Of a stretch of 64,000 nucleotides of DNA, positions 19,795 through 28,050 are shown piece by piece. Location of the stretch: the NCBI RefSeq assembly GCF_046297895.1, contig NZ_JBKBHC010000002.1, positions 310,001 through 374,000 of the forward strand, in the 5' to 3' direction. Origin of the DNA: Ferrovibrio sp046297895. Its GTDB lineage: Bacteria > Pseudomonadota > Alphaproteobacteria > Ferrovibrionales > Ferrovibrionaceae. The first letter of the stretch is position 1, and each line of letters opens with the position of its first letter. The notes below the pieces were generated by a model. It was not told where the DNA came from, did no database searches, and saw only the letters and a list, made by a program, of their open reading frames with translations. A program made the translations under genes and the position numbers.

Positions 19795-20946
19795 CTATTG
19801 TAGTGTTTCGCCCGGAAATGGTATTAATTTCTGCATGACCAGCGCATCGCCGCCGGCGGCATAATAGCCGCGCCGATGCCCCACCGCCTGGAAGCCGAGG
19901 CCCGTATAAAGCGCCCGGGCGGCGGCATTGTCGTCTGCCACCTCCAGGAAGCAGCGCCGCACGCCGCGGCCGGCCAGTTGCGCCAGCCCATCCCGCATCA
20001 GCGCCGCAGCCACGCCCAGACGCCGCAGCCGCGACTTGACGCCGAGCGAGATCACCTCGGCCTCGTCGGCGGCGACGCGCAGCAGCAGAAAGCCGACCGG
20101 CTGGTCCGCGCTCAGCGCCAGCAGGCAGAGCGCGCCGGGCATGGCCAGCAGATCGCGGAAACTCTGGGCGTTCCAGGTTTCGCCATGCGCGCCGCTGTCG
20201 AATGCCTCGTGATGCAACAAGGCCAGGATATCGGCCGCCTCGACCCCGCAGGGCCGCAGCGTGACGCTGAGGGCCGCGCGCGGCTGCAGCACCGCCGGCA
20301 GCGCGGCATCGGGCGGGCGGATGTAGAGCGGCGCCGGCGACTGCTGCGGCCGTGGCTGGGCCATGGCCAGGCGCGCCACGATCACCGGGTCGGGATTCGG
20401 TTCGGCCGGCGCGAGCCCAAGATCGCCACGGCCGGCCGCCTGCAGCAGCAGGGCCGCGCCGCTGCCGACCAACAGCGTGGCGCCGGCAGGCAGGGCCGCG
20501 GCAGCCGCCGCGACCGGCAGGATCTGCGGTTCGGCCAGCGCCTTGCCCAGACCGGCATCGGCCGCGGCAAAGCCCTGCAGATAGACCTCGCCGCGCCGCG
20601 CATCGATTACGGCCACGATTCCCTTTCCGGGCTGCGCCGCCGCGAAGGCCAGGGCTTCGGTTGTCGTGACGCCATGCACCGGCCGGTTCAGGGCAAGCCC
20701 CAGGGCGCGCGCCGTGGCCAGGGCCGTGCGGATGCCGGTGAACGATCCCGGTCCGATGGTGGCCGCGATGGCATCGAGCTGCCGCAGTTCGAGGCCGGCC
20801 AAACTGCGCGCCTGCTCGAGCACCGGCAGCAGGCGTTCGGCATTGCCCTTGCCGCCGGGGGAGATCACGCGGGCCAGCACCTTGTCGCCATCGAGAATGG
20901 CGGCCGAGCAGGCATCGAGGGCCGTATCGATCGCCAGCAGCTTCAC
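19795..20946 (-). CDS. Fused TsaB-RimI protein (t6A partner fused to ribosomal-protein acetyltransferase)
   Basis: One uninterrupted 383-residue frame joins two proteins normally encoded by adjacent genes. Residues 1 to about 220 are TsaB (KLLAIDTALDACSAAI, GPGSFTGIRTALATARALGL), the inactive kinase-like partner of TsaD in t6A37 synthesis. From about residue 225 the rest is a GNAT domain like RimI (EVISLGVKSRLRRLGVAAAL, FLEVADDNAAARALYTGLGF), which acetylates ribosomal protein S18. The GTG at 20946 gives the usual TsaB start. GTG at 20952 and TTG at 20961 are alternatives. It diverges from the dipeptidase gene. Confidence 0.88.
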   Translation of the reverse strand: MKLLAIDTALDACSAAILDGDKVLARVISPGGKGNAERLLPVLEQARSLAGLELRQLDAIAATIGPGSFTGIRTALATARALGLALNRPVHGVTTTEALAFAAAQPGKGIVAVIDARRGEVYLQGFAAADAGLGKALAEPQILPVAAAAAALPAGATLLVGSGAALLLQAAGRGDLGLAPAEPNPDPVIVARLAMAQPRPQQSPAPLYIRPPDAALPAVLQPRAALSVTLRPCGVEAADILALLHHEAFDSGAHGETWNAQSFRDLLAMPGALCLLALSADQPVGFLLLRVAADEAEVISLGVKSRLRRLGVAAALMRDGLAQLAGRGVRRCFLEVADDNAAARALYTGLGFQAVGHRRGYYAAGGDALVMQKLIPFPGETLQ

Positions 20947-20975
20947 GGCCACGATCCGCAATGGTAGGAGAAGGC

Positions 20976-21551
20976 ATGATCCAGCCTTCCCTCCACAATG
21001 CCGGCCTGGTCGAGATCGCCGGGCCGGATTATCCGGTGCTGATCGACATGCGCTATGCCGGCCACGACAACATCACCGGCGCGCCGATCTACAAGCGCCC
21101 GGCCTGCTTCCTGAACGCAGAAGCCGCCGCGCTGCTGCGGCGCGCCATCCAGCTTGCCGCGCAGATGGGGCTGCGGCTGAAAATCTTCGATGCCTTCCGC
21201 CCCACCGAGGCGGCCTGGGCCTTGTGGAATCATAACCCCGATCCGAATTTCCTCGCCGATCCGCGCAAGGGCTCGCCCCATTCGCGCGGCGCGGCGGTTG
21301 ATGTCACGCTGGTCGATGCCGATGGCCACGATCTCGACATGGGCACCGATTTCGATGCCTTCACTCCGCTGGCCTTCCACGGCAACCTCGACGTCGCACC
21401 GGCGCAGCAGAAGAACCGCGCCCTGCTGCTGGGCATCATGACCGCCGCCGGCTGGGACTTCTATCGCAACGAATGGTGGCACTACCAGCTTTTCCAGCCG
21501 CGCCGCTATCCGCTGCTGTCCGACGCGGCGGCGGGAACCTCGATGATGTGA
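20976..21551 (+). CDS. VanX/DdpX-type D-alanyl-D-alanine dipeptidase
   Basis: Zinc peptidase that cleaves D-Ala-D-Ala, probably for recycling peptidoglycan fragments. The 191-residue protein contains the zinc and catalytic motifs SPHSRGAAVDVTL (His and Asp) and EWWHYQLF (Glu and His), plus the conserved FDAFRPTEAAW. No signal peptide is seen, so it is cytoplasmic. The ATG at 20976 has GGAG six bases upstream. It converges with the FAD oxidase gene, overlapping its 3' end. A resistance role is not suggested, since no VanH/VanA genes are nearby. Confidence 0.9.
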   Translation: MIQPSLHNAGLVEIAGPDYPVLIDMRYAGHDNITGAPIYKRPACFLNAEAAALLRRAIQLAAQMGLRLKIFDAFRPTEAAWALWNHNPDPNFLADPRKGSPHSRGAAVDVTLVDADGHDLDMGTDFDAFTPLAFHGNLDVAPAQQKNRALLLGIMTAAGWDFYRNEWWHYQLFQPRRYPLLSDAAAGTSMM

Positions 21552-22660
21552 CCGGCCGCCCAGCGCGCGGCCGTTTCGAAATCCACCTTCTCCTGCAGCA
21601 CGGCAGCGATCCGCTCGCCCAGCGCGGGCCCGAACTTGAAACCATGGCCTGAGGTGCCGCACAGGGCATAACCGCATGCGCCGAGCCGGCGAAGCTGGAA
21701 GCGTTCCTCGGCTTCGACATCGTAGAAGCAGGTCTTGCCCTGCAGCACGCGATAGCCCTCCAGGCCGGCGATGCGGTGTCGCGCGCCATCCAGTATGGCG
21801 TCGATCTCGGCCGCCGAGGGATCGCGGCTGCCATCCGGGTCGGCGGCGGGCCCGAAGCGGTGGTCGCTGATCTTCAGCCCCGTGCGCATGCCATCCCGCG
21901 TCACCCGCGGCGGCACCAGATAGAAGCCTTTCACGGCTCCGATTTCGAGCAGCATCGGCGCGGTATGCCAGGCGGCGGTGAATTCAGCCGGCGGCTGCAG
22001 ATAGACCACGGTCTGCCGTGACGGCCGCGATACCGGCGCCAGATCGGGCAGCAGCCGCGACGTCCAAGGGCCGGCGGCGACCAAGATACGGTCGGCGCGC
22101 AGACTATCGCCATCGGCCAGCTTCACGATGCCGGCTTCCGCATCGATGGCGGCGACGGCCTTTCCGGTCAACAGCGGCACGCCGCGCTCGCGCAGATGGC
22201 CGCTGAGGGCGGCGATAATCGACTCGGCAAACAGCAGGCCGCCCGAAGGGCAATAATAGGCATCCTCCAGCCCGTCGCCCACCAGCATCGGCCAGCGGCC
22301 GATCACGGTTTCTGCGTCGAAGGAGAGATGCTCGATTTCCTCGGCCGCCAGCGTGACGACGCATTCCTTGGCCCAGGCATCGCCCATGCCGCTCAGGACC
22401 AGCGTGCCGGTCTCGGCATAGAGCCGCATCTTCAGGTCACCCCACAGCCTCTCCCAGCCATGATAGGCCTCGCGCACCATGCGCAGATAGCCGCGCTGCG
22501 CGCCGTAGGGATAGCGGATCAGGCGATGTTGGTCGACCGAGCTGCCGAGCGGATTGGGCAGCCGGCCCTGCTCCACCACGCTGACATCGGCACCAGCGCG
22601 CTTCAGGGCCCAGGCCGTGGACAGCCCGACGATGCCGCCGCCCACCACGACGACCTTCAT
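21506..22660 (-). CDS. FAD-dependent amine/amino-acid oxidase, monomeric sarcosine oxidase-like
   Basis: The 384-residue protein starts with a Rossmann FAD site (MKVVVVGGGIVGLSTAWALK). Near the C-terminus it has GKTCFYDVEAEERF followed by GTSGHGFKFGPALGE. These match monomeric sarcosine oxidase and N-methyltryptophan oxidase, where the Cys binds FAD covalently. The exact substrate is not predictable. The ATG at 22660 overlaps the stop of the ornithine-cyclodeaminase-like gene by four bases, so the two are likely coupled in one pathway. Its 3' end overlaps the dipeptidase gene on the other strand by 46 bases. Confidence 0.85.
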   Translation of the reverse strand: MKVVVVGGGIVGLSTAWALKRAGADVSVVEQGRLPNPLGSSVDQHRLIRYPYGAQRGYLRMVREAYHGWERLWGDLKMRLYAETGTLVLSGMGDAWAKECVVTLAAEEIEHLSFDAETVIGRWPMLVGDGLEDAYYCPSGGLLFAESIIAALSGHLRERGVPLLTGKAVAAIDAEAGIVKLADGDSLRADRILVAAGPWTSRLLPDLAPVSRPSRQTVVYLQPPAEFTAAWHTAPMLLEIGAVKGFYLVPPRVTRDGMRTGLKISDHRFGPAADPDGSRDPSAAEIDAILDGARHRIAGLEGYRVLQGKTCFYDVEAEERFQLRRLGACGYALCGTSGHGFKFGPALGERIAAVLQEKVDFETAARWAAGHIIEVPAAASDSSG

Positions 22661-23604
22661 GGCTGCACGCTTTCTGCCACCAGCTCGGCCGCGGCAAGAT
22701 CCTCGAGCGCGCTGCCGACCGACTTGAACAGCGTGATTTCGCCATCGTCCCGGCGCGCGAAGGCATCGGTGCGGCACAGGTCGAACAGATCGCCGCGCAC
22801 CTGCTCGGCCGTCAACGCGCCATTGCGGATCGGCGCTACCAGATCGCCGGCCTCCTTCAGGGCGCCGGCGCGGGTATCGACCCAGACGGATGCACGCTGC
22901 AACGTCGCGTCGTCGGCCTCGCGCATCTCGGGCGTGAAGCCGCCGACGAGATCCACATGGGTGCCGGGACGCAGCCACTCGCCGCGCACCAGCGGTTCGC
23001 GGCTGAGCGTGGCGCAGGAAATCGTGTCGGCGGCGCGCACGGCGGCCTCCAAGTCGTCGACCACAGCGATCGAGGCATTCAGGTCGCTGAGTTTTTCCGC
23101 AATCGCCTCGGCGCGGAAACGGTTGCGGTTCCAGACCTCGATCCGCTTGTAGCGCCGTACGGCATGGTGCGCCCGGATCAGATGCGGCGCCAGCGAGCCG
23201 GCACCGACCATCAGGAACTGCTTCGCATCGCGCCGCGCCAGATAGTCGGCCGCCAGCGCCGAGGCGCAGCCGGTGCGCCGCAATGTGAGCGCGACGCCGT
23301 CGATGATTGCCTTCGGCGCTCCGGTCTTGGCATCGAGCAGCAGATACGAGCCTATCACCGAGGGCAGGCCGAGTTTCGCATTGTCGGGATAGACGCTGAC
23401 CGCCTTGATGCCGATATGGCCGCCAGGTACCCAGGCCGGCATCACCAGCAGGGTACCGCCGGCGCCGCCGGCAGGATCGTCGATATGGAAATGGCTGCGC
23501 AGGGGAATCTGGCTGCCCTGGCTGCGGAAGGCGACACGCAGGTGCTGTACCAGCTTGCCATAGGGCAGCGCGGCGTGGACGGCGGCGGCTTCGATACTGC
23601 GCAT
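22657..23604 (-). CDS. Ornithine cyclodeaminase/mu-crystallin-family protein
   Basis: The 315-residue NAD(P)-binding protein has the family features: PAWVPGGHIGIKAVSVYPDN, an internal Rossmann site (FLMVGAGSLAPHLIRAHHAV), and VDLVGGFTPEMREADD. Members include ornithine cyclodeaminase, alanine dehydrogenase and pyrroline/piperideine-2-carboxylate reductases. The coupled amine oxidase suggests imino-acid or cyclic amino-acid metabolism, for example reduction of an imine product, but this is inference. It follows lapA by ten bases. Confidence 0.85.
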   Translation of the reverse strand: MRSIEAAAVHAALPYGKLVQHLRVAFRSQGSQIPLRSHFHIDDPAGGAGGTLLVMPAWVPGGHIGIKAVSVYPDNAKLGLPSVIGSYLLLDAKTGAPKAIIDGVALTLRRTGCASALAADYLARRDAKQFLMVGAGSLAPHLIRAHHAVRRYKRIEVWNRNRFRAEAIAEKLSDLNASIAVVDDLEAAVRAADTISCATLSREPLVRGEWLRPGTHVDLVGGFTPEMREADDATLQRASVWVDTRAGALKEAGDLVAPIRNGALTAEQVRGDLFDLCRTDAFARRDDGEITLFKSVGSALEDLAAAELVAESVQP

Positions 23605-23614
23605 CTTTCCGCCG

Positions 23615-23923
23615 TCAGACAGCCGGCGGCGGCACGGAGGGCAGATTGCCCGACGGCTCAGGCGGGGCAGCGGATCGTGCTGCCGCTTTCAGCGCATCCG
23701 CCTGGCGTTTGCGGCGGGCCGAGGACCAGGCGTTCAGGCGGCCCAGTACCGCGCCGGCGATCAGGCCGGTCAGGAAGATCAGGAAAACCAGCAGATACAG
23801 CGGCAGGTCGAGGATGAAGGGCAGCGGCTCGAGGCTGACGACGACGACCTGGCGGTTGGATACCGCAAAGACCACCAGGACAATCAGCAGTAGGGCGGCA
23901 AACAGGACGCGCAGAAAGCGCAT
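23615..23923 (-). CDS. LapA-domain (DUF1049) small membrane protein
   Basis: The 102-residue protein has two membrane helices (about residues 5-25 and 42-65) separated by a short loop (NRQVVVVSLEPLP) and a cytoplasmic tail rich in Ala, Pro and charged residues. This is the LapA architecture; in E. coli LapA works with LapB in controlling LPS synthesis. Its place directly after ihfB is conserved in proteobacteria. No lapB is seen nearby. Confidence 0.82.
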   Translation of the reverse strand: MRFLRVLFAALLLIVLVVFAVSNRQVVVVSLEPLPFILDLPLYLLVFLIFLTGLIAGAVLGRLNAWSSARRKRQADALKAAARSAAPPEPSGNLPSVPPPAV

Positions 23924-23940
23924 GGCAGCCCCTTCAATGT

Positions 23941-24249
23941 TTACTCGTCGGAATCCGAAGTCTGGTCGCCCGACAGATTGAGCTTCTGACGCAGTTCCTT
24001 GCCGGTCTTGAAGAACGGCACGAATTTCTCCTGCACCTCTACGGCGGCACCGGTGCGCGGGTTGCGGCCGGTGCGTGCCGGGCGGCGCTTGACCGAAAAG
24101 GCTCCGAAACCGCGCAATTCGACGCGATCGCCGCGCGAGAGCGCGTTGGCGATTTCATCGAAGATCGTGCCGACGATCCGCTCGATGTCGCGTTGCGTCA
24201 GATGCTGATTGCGTTCGGCCAGTCGGTTGATGAGTTCAGACTTGATCAT
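23941..24249 (-). CDS. ihfB: Integration host factor subunit beta
   Basis: DNA-bending subunit of the IHF heterodimer. The 102-residue protein starts MIKSELINRLAERNQHLTQR and has the HU/IHF arm motif GFGAFSVKRRPARTGRNPRTG, with an acidic C-terminal tail. It lies between sppA and lapA on the same strand. An IHF consensus site is present elsewhere in this window, at 36489-36501, in the cyanate operon promoter. Confidence 0.96.
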   Translation of the reverse strand: MIKSELINRLAERNQHLTQRDIERIVGTIFDEIANALSRGDRVELRGFGAFSVKRRPARTGRNPRTGAAVEVQEKFVPFFKTGKELRQKLNLSGDQTSDSDE

Positions 24250-24290
24250 CGGCGTTTCCCTGCGCGGCGGTGGCGGGGCCCCCTCGTTCT

Positions 24291-25220
24291 TTACTCAGGG
24301 TGCCAAAGGGAGATCAGCCCGTCAAGCTTAAGCCGTTCGGAGAAAAGGCTTTTTCCAAAAAAGGCGCTCATGGCCCGGCTTCCCACCCCATCCAGCAAGC
24401 CGGTCGGGGGCTCGGACGGGATGTCCCGGAGCGGCAATTCGGCTGCGATTCCCCGGTTCCGGGCCAGCCAATCGCGCGCCTCGGCGAGGCCGCCCAGACC
24501 GTCGATCAGGCCGCTTTCCAGGGCTATCCGGCCGGAATATACCCGCCCATCCGCCAGCCGGGAGACCGTTTCGACCGGCAGATTCCGCCGCTCGGCCACC
24601 AGTTTGACGAACCAGGCATGGGTCTCCTGTACCATGCGCTGGATCTGGGCGCGGCCTTCCGGGCTCATCGGCCGGGTCGGGTTGGGCTGGTCCTTGAGCG
24701 GGCCTGATACGATGGTTTCGGCGCTGACGCCGATCTTTTCCATCAGTTTGGAGAATTCCGCGGTCTGGAACAGCACGCCGATCGAGCCGGTCAGCGAGGT
24801 CTCGCGCGCCAGTACCTGGTCGCCGGCAATGGCGATCATGTAGCCGGCCGATGCGCCCAGCGTGCCGATCACCGACACCACCGGCTTTTCCTCGGCCACC
24901 CTGCGTATCGCGCCGAACAGGGCCTCGCCGCCATAGGTGCTGCCGCCGGGGCTGTTGACGTGGACGATCAGGGCGCGGACGCGGTCGTCTTCGGCCGCCT
25001 CCTGCAGCTTTTCCATCCACCAGTCGTTCTCGGCGATCACGCCGCTGATCTCCAGCCGGGCCACATGGGCCTGGTGGCGGCGAATGACATTGCCGGGATC
25101 GACCCAGTAGAAGGCGCCCAGCGCGGCGACCATGACGGCAAGCACGGCGACGAAACGCCACCAGTTCAGACGGCGCGCCAGACGGCGGCGCTCCAGCCAG
25201 GCATCGGTATCATTGGACAT
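24291..25220 (-). CDS. sppA: Signal peptide peptidase SppA, short form
   Basis: Membrane-bound serine protease that degrades cleaved signal peptides. The 309-residue protein has an N-terminal membrane helix (about residues 22-40) and the S49 domain. The Ser/Lys dyad is S124 (GTLGASAGYMIA) and K176 (SGPLKDQPNP), with the same 52-residue spacing as in the B. subtilis enzyme. The ATG at 25220 (MSNDTDAW) precedes the helix; an upstream extension lacks support. ihfB follows. Confidence 0.92.
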   Translation of the reverse strand: MSNDTDAWLERRRLARRLNWWRFVAVLAVMVAALGAFYWVDPGNVIRRHQAHVARLEISGVIAENDWWMEKLQEAAEDDRVRALIVHVNSPGGSTYGGEALFGAIRRVAEEKPVVSVIGTLGASAGYMIAIAGDQVLARETSLTGSIGVLFQTAEFSKLMEKIGVSAETIVSGPLKDQPNPTRPMSPEGRAQIQRMVQETHAWFVKLVAERRNLPVETVSRLADGRVYSGRIALESGLIDGLGGLAEARDWLARNRGIAAELPLRDIPSEPPTGLLDGVGSRAMSAFFGKSLFSERLKLDGLISLWHPE

Positions 25221-25312
25221 GGCGACAAGGTAAGGGCGGCGGACCGGCTTGCCAAGGGAGCCGCCGCCAATAACACCTTGCCGCTGCACATAAAGCTACC
25301 AATACTGCGGCC

Positions 25313-25735
25313 ATGGCCCTGCCGCTCGACCCCACCGTGCCGCTGGCCGGCATCGCGCTGATCCTGTTGCTGGTCTGGCTGACCGGCGGCCTGCGCCATG
25401 CGCGCCTGGCCGATACCAGCGAGGCCGCCGCCCTGCTGGGCGCCGGTGAGACCGGGTTCGCGGCCGCGGATATCGCCATATCCCGCAGCCACGACTGCGC
25501 CATCGCCCATGATGGCCAGGGCCATGTGGCCATGGTGTTTGCCAGCGGCGCAAAGCTGGCCGCCCGCAAACTGCAGCGCGACGAGGTCGCAACGGTGACG
25601 CTGACGCCGCAGGATGACGGCTGTGCATTGCTGGCGATCCGCACGTGGGCCTTCACGCATCCCAATTTTACGCTGCTGCTGGATCAGGCCGCAGCCGAAG
25701 ACTGGCGCCGGCGCGTGACGGAGATGCCGGCATGA
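25313..25735 (+). CDS. Hypothetical protein with one N-terminal membrane helix
   Basis: The 140-residue product has a single predicted membrane anchor (about residues 9-26, VPLAGIALILLLVWLTGG) and a soluble domain of about 110 residues that I do not recognise. The pattern CAIAHDGQGHVAMVFASG suggests a small beta-rich fold. It overlaps the sterol desaturase-family gene by four bases (ATGA), so the two are probably translated together and may function together at the membrane. Confidence 0.75.
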   Translation: MALPLDPTVPLAGIALILLLVWLTGGLRHARLADTSEAAALLGAGETGFAAADIAISRSHDCAIAHDGQGHVAMVFASGAKLAARKLQRDEVATVTLTPQDDGCALLAIRTWAFTHPNFTLLLDQAAAEDWRRRVTEMPA

Positions 25736-26652
25736 GCGAGCTGGCCTTTCGGCTGCCCGATCCCGTGATCCTTGCGATCCCGGCCTTCATCGGCCTGGCG
25801 GCTCTGGAGGTTCTGGTTGCGCGCCTGCGGCGGCATCCGGCCTATGAATTGCGCGATACCGCCGCCTCGCTGACCATGGGGCTGGTCAACCTGGTGCAGG
25901 CGGTGCTGTTTTCCGGCCTGATATGGTGGACCCTGCAGGCGGTGCATGGATGGCGGCTGTTCGACCTGCCCTTAACCCTGTGGACCTGGATCGCCCTGCT
26001 GTTCGCCGAGGATTTCATCTATTACTGGTTTCACCGCCTGAGCCACGAACATCGCATCTGGTGGGCGGCGCATGTGAATCACCACTCCTCGCAGCATTAC
26101 AATCTCTCGACCGCATTGCGGCAGCATTGGACCGGCAACCTGGTCTTCACCTGGGCATTGTGGCTGCCGCTGGCCTTGCTGGGCTTCCCGCCGGCGCTGA
26201 TCGTGTTCCAGAAGGGCGTCAGCCTGGTCTATCAGTTCTGGATCCATACCGAGCTGATCCGCCGCCTGCCGCGCTGGTTCGAAGCGGTGTTCAACACGCC
26301 CTCGCATCACCGTGTGCATCACGCCACCAATCCGCGCTACCTCGACCGCAATTACGCCGGCATCTTCATCATCTGGGACAGGCTGTTTGGCAGCTTCGCG
26401 CCGGAAGACGATGCCGAGCCCTGCCGCTATGGCATCGTGAAGAATATCGGCAGCTTCAATCCGCTGCGCATCGCTTTCCATGAATGGGTCGAGATCGGCC
26501 GAGACCTGCGCCGCGCCACCTCGCTGAGAGCGGCACTGGGCTATCTGTTCGGCCCGCCGGGCTGGCGGCCCGACGGCAGCGGCATCACGTCGGATATGCT
26601 GCGCGCGCGCTGGCAGGCCGAACGGGCGGGCCTGCACGGCACGGCCGACTAG
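25732..26652 (+). CDS. Sterol desaturase/fatty acid hydroxylase-family membrane protein
   Basis: The 306-residue integral membrane protein carries the di-iron histidine clusters of the family: HRLSH (in YYWFHRLSHEH), HVNHHSSQHYN and HHRVHHATNP. Several hydrophobic segments surround them. Bacterial members act on lipids such as carotenoids, hopanoids, ornithine lipids or ether lipids, so the substrate is open. The start overlaps the upstream hypothetical gene. It ends tail-to-tail with the PAS gene, sharing four bases. Confidence 0.88.
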   Translation: MSELAFRLPDPVILAIPAFIGLAALEVLVARLRRHPAYELRDTAASLTMGLVNLVQAVLFSGLIWWTLQAVHGWRLFDLPLTLWTWIALLFAEDFIYYWFHRLSHEHRIWWAAHVNHHSSQHYNLSTALRQHWTGNLVFTWALWLPLALLGFPPALIVFQKGVSLVYQFWIHTELIRRLPRWFEAVFNTPSHHRVHHATNPRYLDRNYAGIFIIWDRLFGSFAPEDDAEPCRYGIVKNIGSFNPLRIAFHEWVEIGRDLRRATSLRAALGYLFGPPGWRPDGSGITSDMLRARWQAERAGLHGTAD

Positions 26653-27212
26653 AGCGCATCGAGCATGCCGCGGAATGTGGCCTGCAGTACGCCCTTTTCC
26701 AGGGCCTGAATGGGAATGCGCTGCGGCTCCGGCTGCTTGCCTGGCCCGGCCGAAACGCTCCAGGTCACGGCCCCCAGAACGAAGGCGACGCGCGCGGCAT
26801 CGGCATCAGCCGCCACCGGCAACAGCAGACGGCGGACCCGGCTCATGCCCTCCTCCGGCCAGCGCTGCGTGCTTTCGGCATAGAGCGGCTGCCCCGTCTC
26901 GATCACCGTGGCATAGAGCTGCTCCATGTAGTCCCGGTAGGCGCCGCTGTATATTTCGGCAGTGGTCTTTCCCGTGGCATCGCGGTGGAAGCGCTGTACC
27001 AGTTCAGTGCCGACCAGACGAAAGCGCATCACCCTGCCGGTGCCGGCGGGCTCGGCCAGCACCAGGAAGGGCAGCAGACGGCGCGGCATGTCGAGGGGAT
27101 CGATGGTGCCGCGCAGGGGCAGCGCATCCTCGACCCGTCTGGCCGACCAATAAGCGGCCAAATTGAGCAGGATGCGGTCGTCGGCAAAGGGAAGCGGGAG
27201 ACCGGCGGTCAC
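26649..27212 (-). CDS. PAS-domain (PAS_5-like) protein
   Basis: A 187-residue single-domain protein, with the pattern LLPFLVLAEPAGTGRVMRFRL followed by RLLLPVAADADAARVAFVLGA, as in the PAS_5 family of alphaproteobacteria. Many such proteins are of unknown role and possibly senses small ligands. The start is uncertain: GTG at 27212 and TTG at 27224 both lack a good ribosome binding site. It lies 135 bases downstream of the ECF sigma factor gene, beyond an AT-rich spacer. Confidence 0.7.
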   Translation of the reverse strand: MTAGLPLPFADDRILLNLAAYWSARRVEDALPLRGTIDPLDMPRRLLPFLVLAEPAGTGRVMRFRLVGTELVQRFHRDATGKTTAEIYSGAYRDYMEQLYATVIETGQPLYAESTQRWPEEGMSRVRRLLLPVAADADAARVAFVLGAVTWSVSAGPGKQPEPQRIPIQALEKGVLQATFRGMLDAL

Positions 27213-27347
27213 TGAAGATAACAACTATGTGATGAGGCGAATCGCTGAGGTGAATTGTGATTCGACAGTCAGGCAATTTTCATTTTATTACAATGAGTTA
27301 CAACCTTACGGCGAATCGTTATCAATGGAAATATCGCCTAAGTCCGG

Positions 27348-27920
27348 TCAGCCTTCCATTCCCTCACCGTCTAGCTGTGTGCGCAGGCGCGCGAGCGCGA
27401 GGCGAATGCGCGACTTTACCGTGCCGAGCGGCAGCTTCTCGCGGTCGGCAATCTCGCGGTGGGAAAGATCGCTGAAAAATGCGAGTTGCAGAAGATGGGT
27501 CTGGTCGGCTGACAGGGCCTGCATCGCGCGCCGCAACCGTGCCTCGGCCTGCGCCTGATCAACGCCGCTGTCTGGCGCCGGCATCTCGTCGGGCACCAGA
27601 GCCGGATCGTTGGGATCGATCTCGGGCCGCCTCTCGCGGCGCAATCGGTCGATGCGCTTGTTGCGCGCGATGGTGAACAGCCAAGTGGCGACCGAGGCCT
27701 GCGCCGGGTCGAAGGTGGCGGCGCGGCCCCAGGCCGAGATCAGGCTTTCCTGCGCCAGTTCCTCGGCGACATCTTCGGGAGCACCGAGCCGCATGATGTA
27801 GGCCTTCAGGCGCGGCGCGTAATGTTCATAGAGCGCAGCGAAAGCGGCGCGGTCGCCGGCTTGGGCTACGGCTTGCATCAGAGCTGCCTGCCGGTCGCGG
27901 TCCATCCCTCTCTGCTCCAT
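27348..27920 (-). CDS. ECF RNA polymerase sigma factor
   Basis: The 190-residue protein has sigma regions 2 (AFAALYEHYAPRLKAYIMRL, AEELAQESLISAWGRAATFD, SVATWLFTIARNKRIDRLRR) and 4 (LLQLAFFSDLSHREIADREK, LGTVKSRIRLALARLR), with the short linker typical of ECF factors. It most resembles the RpoE/ChrR-linked oxidative-stress groups. No anti-sigma gene follows, which is unusual for this type. An in-frame ATG at 27905 is an alternative start. Confidence 0.9.
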   Translation of the reverse strand: MEQRGMDRDRQAALMQAVAQAGDRAAFAALYEHYAPRLKAYIMRLGAPEDVAEELAQESLISAWGRAATFDPAQASVATWLFTIARNKRIDRLRRERRPEIDPNDPALVPDEMPAPDSGVDQAQAEARLRRAMQALSADQTHLLQLAFFSDLSHREIADREKLPLGTVKSRIRLALARLRTQLDGEGMEG

Positions 27921-28050
27921 GCCGCCATGCTGCGCGAAGCGAGGCGATAACGCAAGACAGCCAATGATTTAAGGCAGCGTCGCCGGCCCTGCCATGATGT
28001 TGCCATGAAATCGGGTGGAAATCCCCCGACACCACCGCTATGTTCCCGCC

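Noticed and set aside
20976..21551. Vancomycin-resistance interpretation of the VanX-type gene
   Set aside because: No VanH, VanA/B ligase or VanRS genes are nearby, and Gram-negative bacteria use such dipeptidases for peptidoglycan recycling or nutrition.
21506..22978. Long N-terminal extension of the FAD oxidase
   Set aside because: The upstream 106 residues overlap the cyclodeaminase-like gene in another frame, while a Rossmann start at 22660 matches the family exactly.
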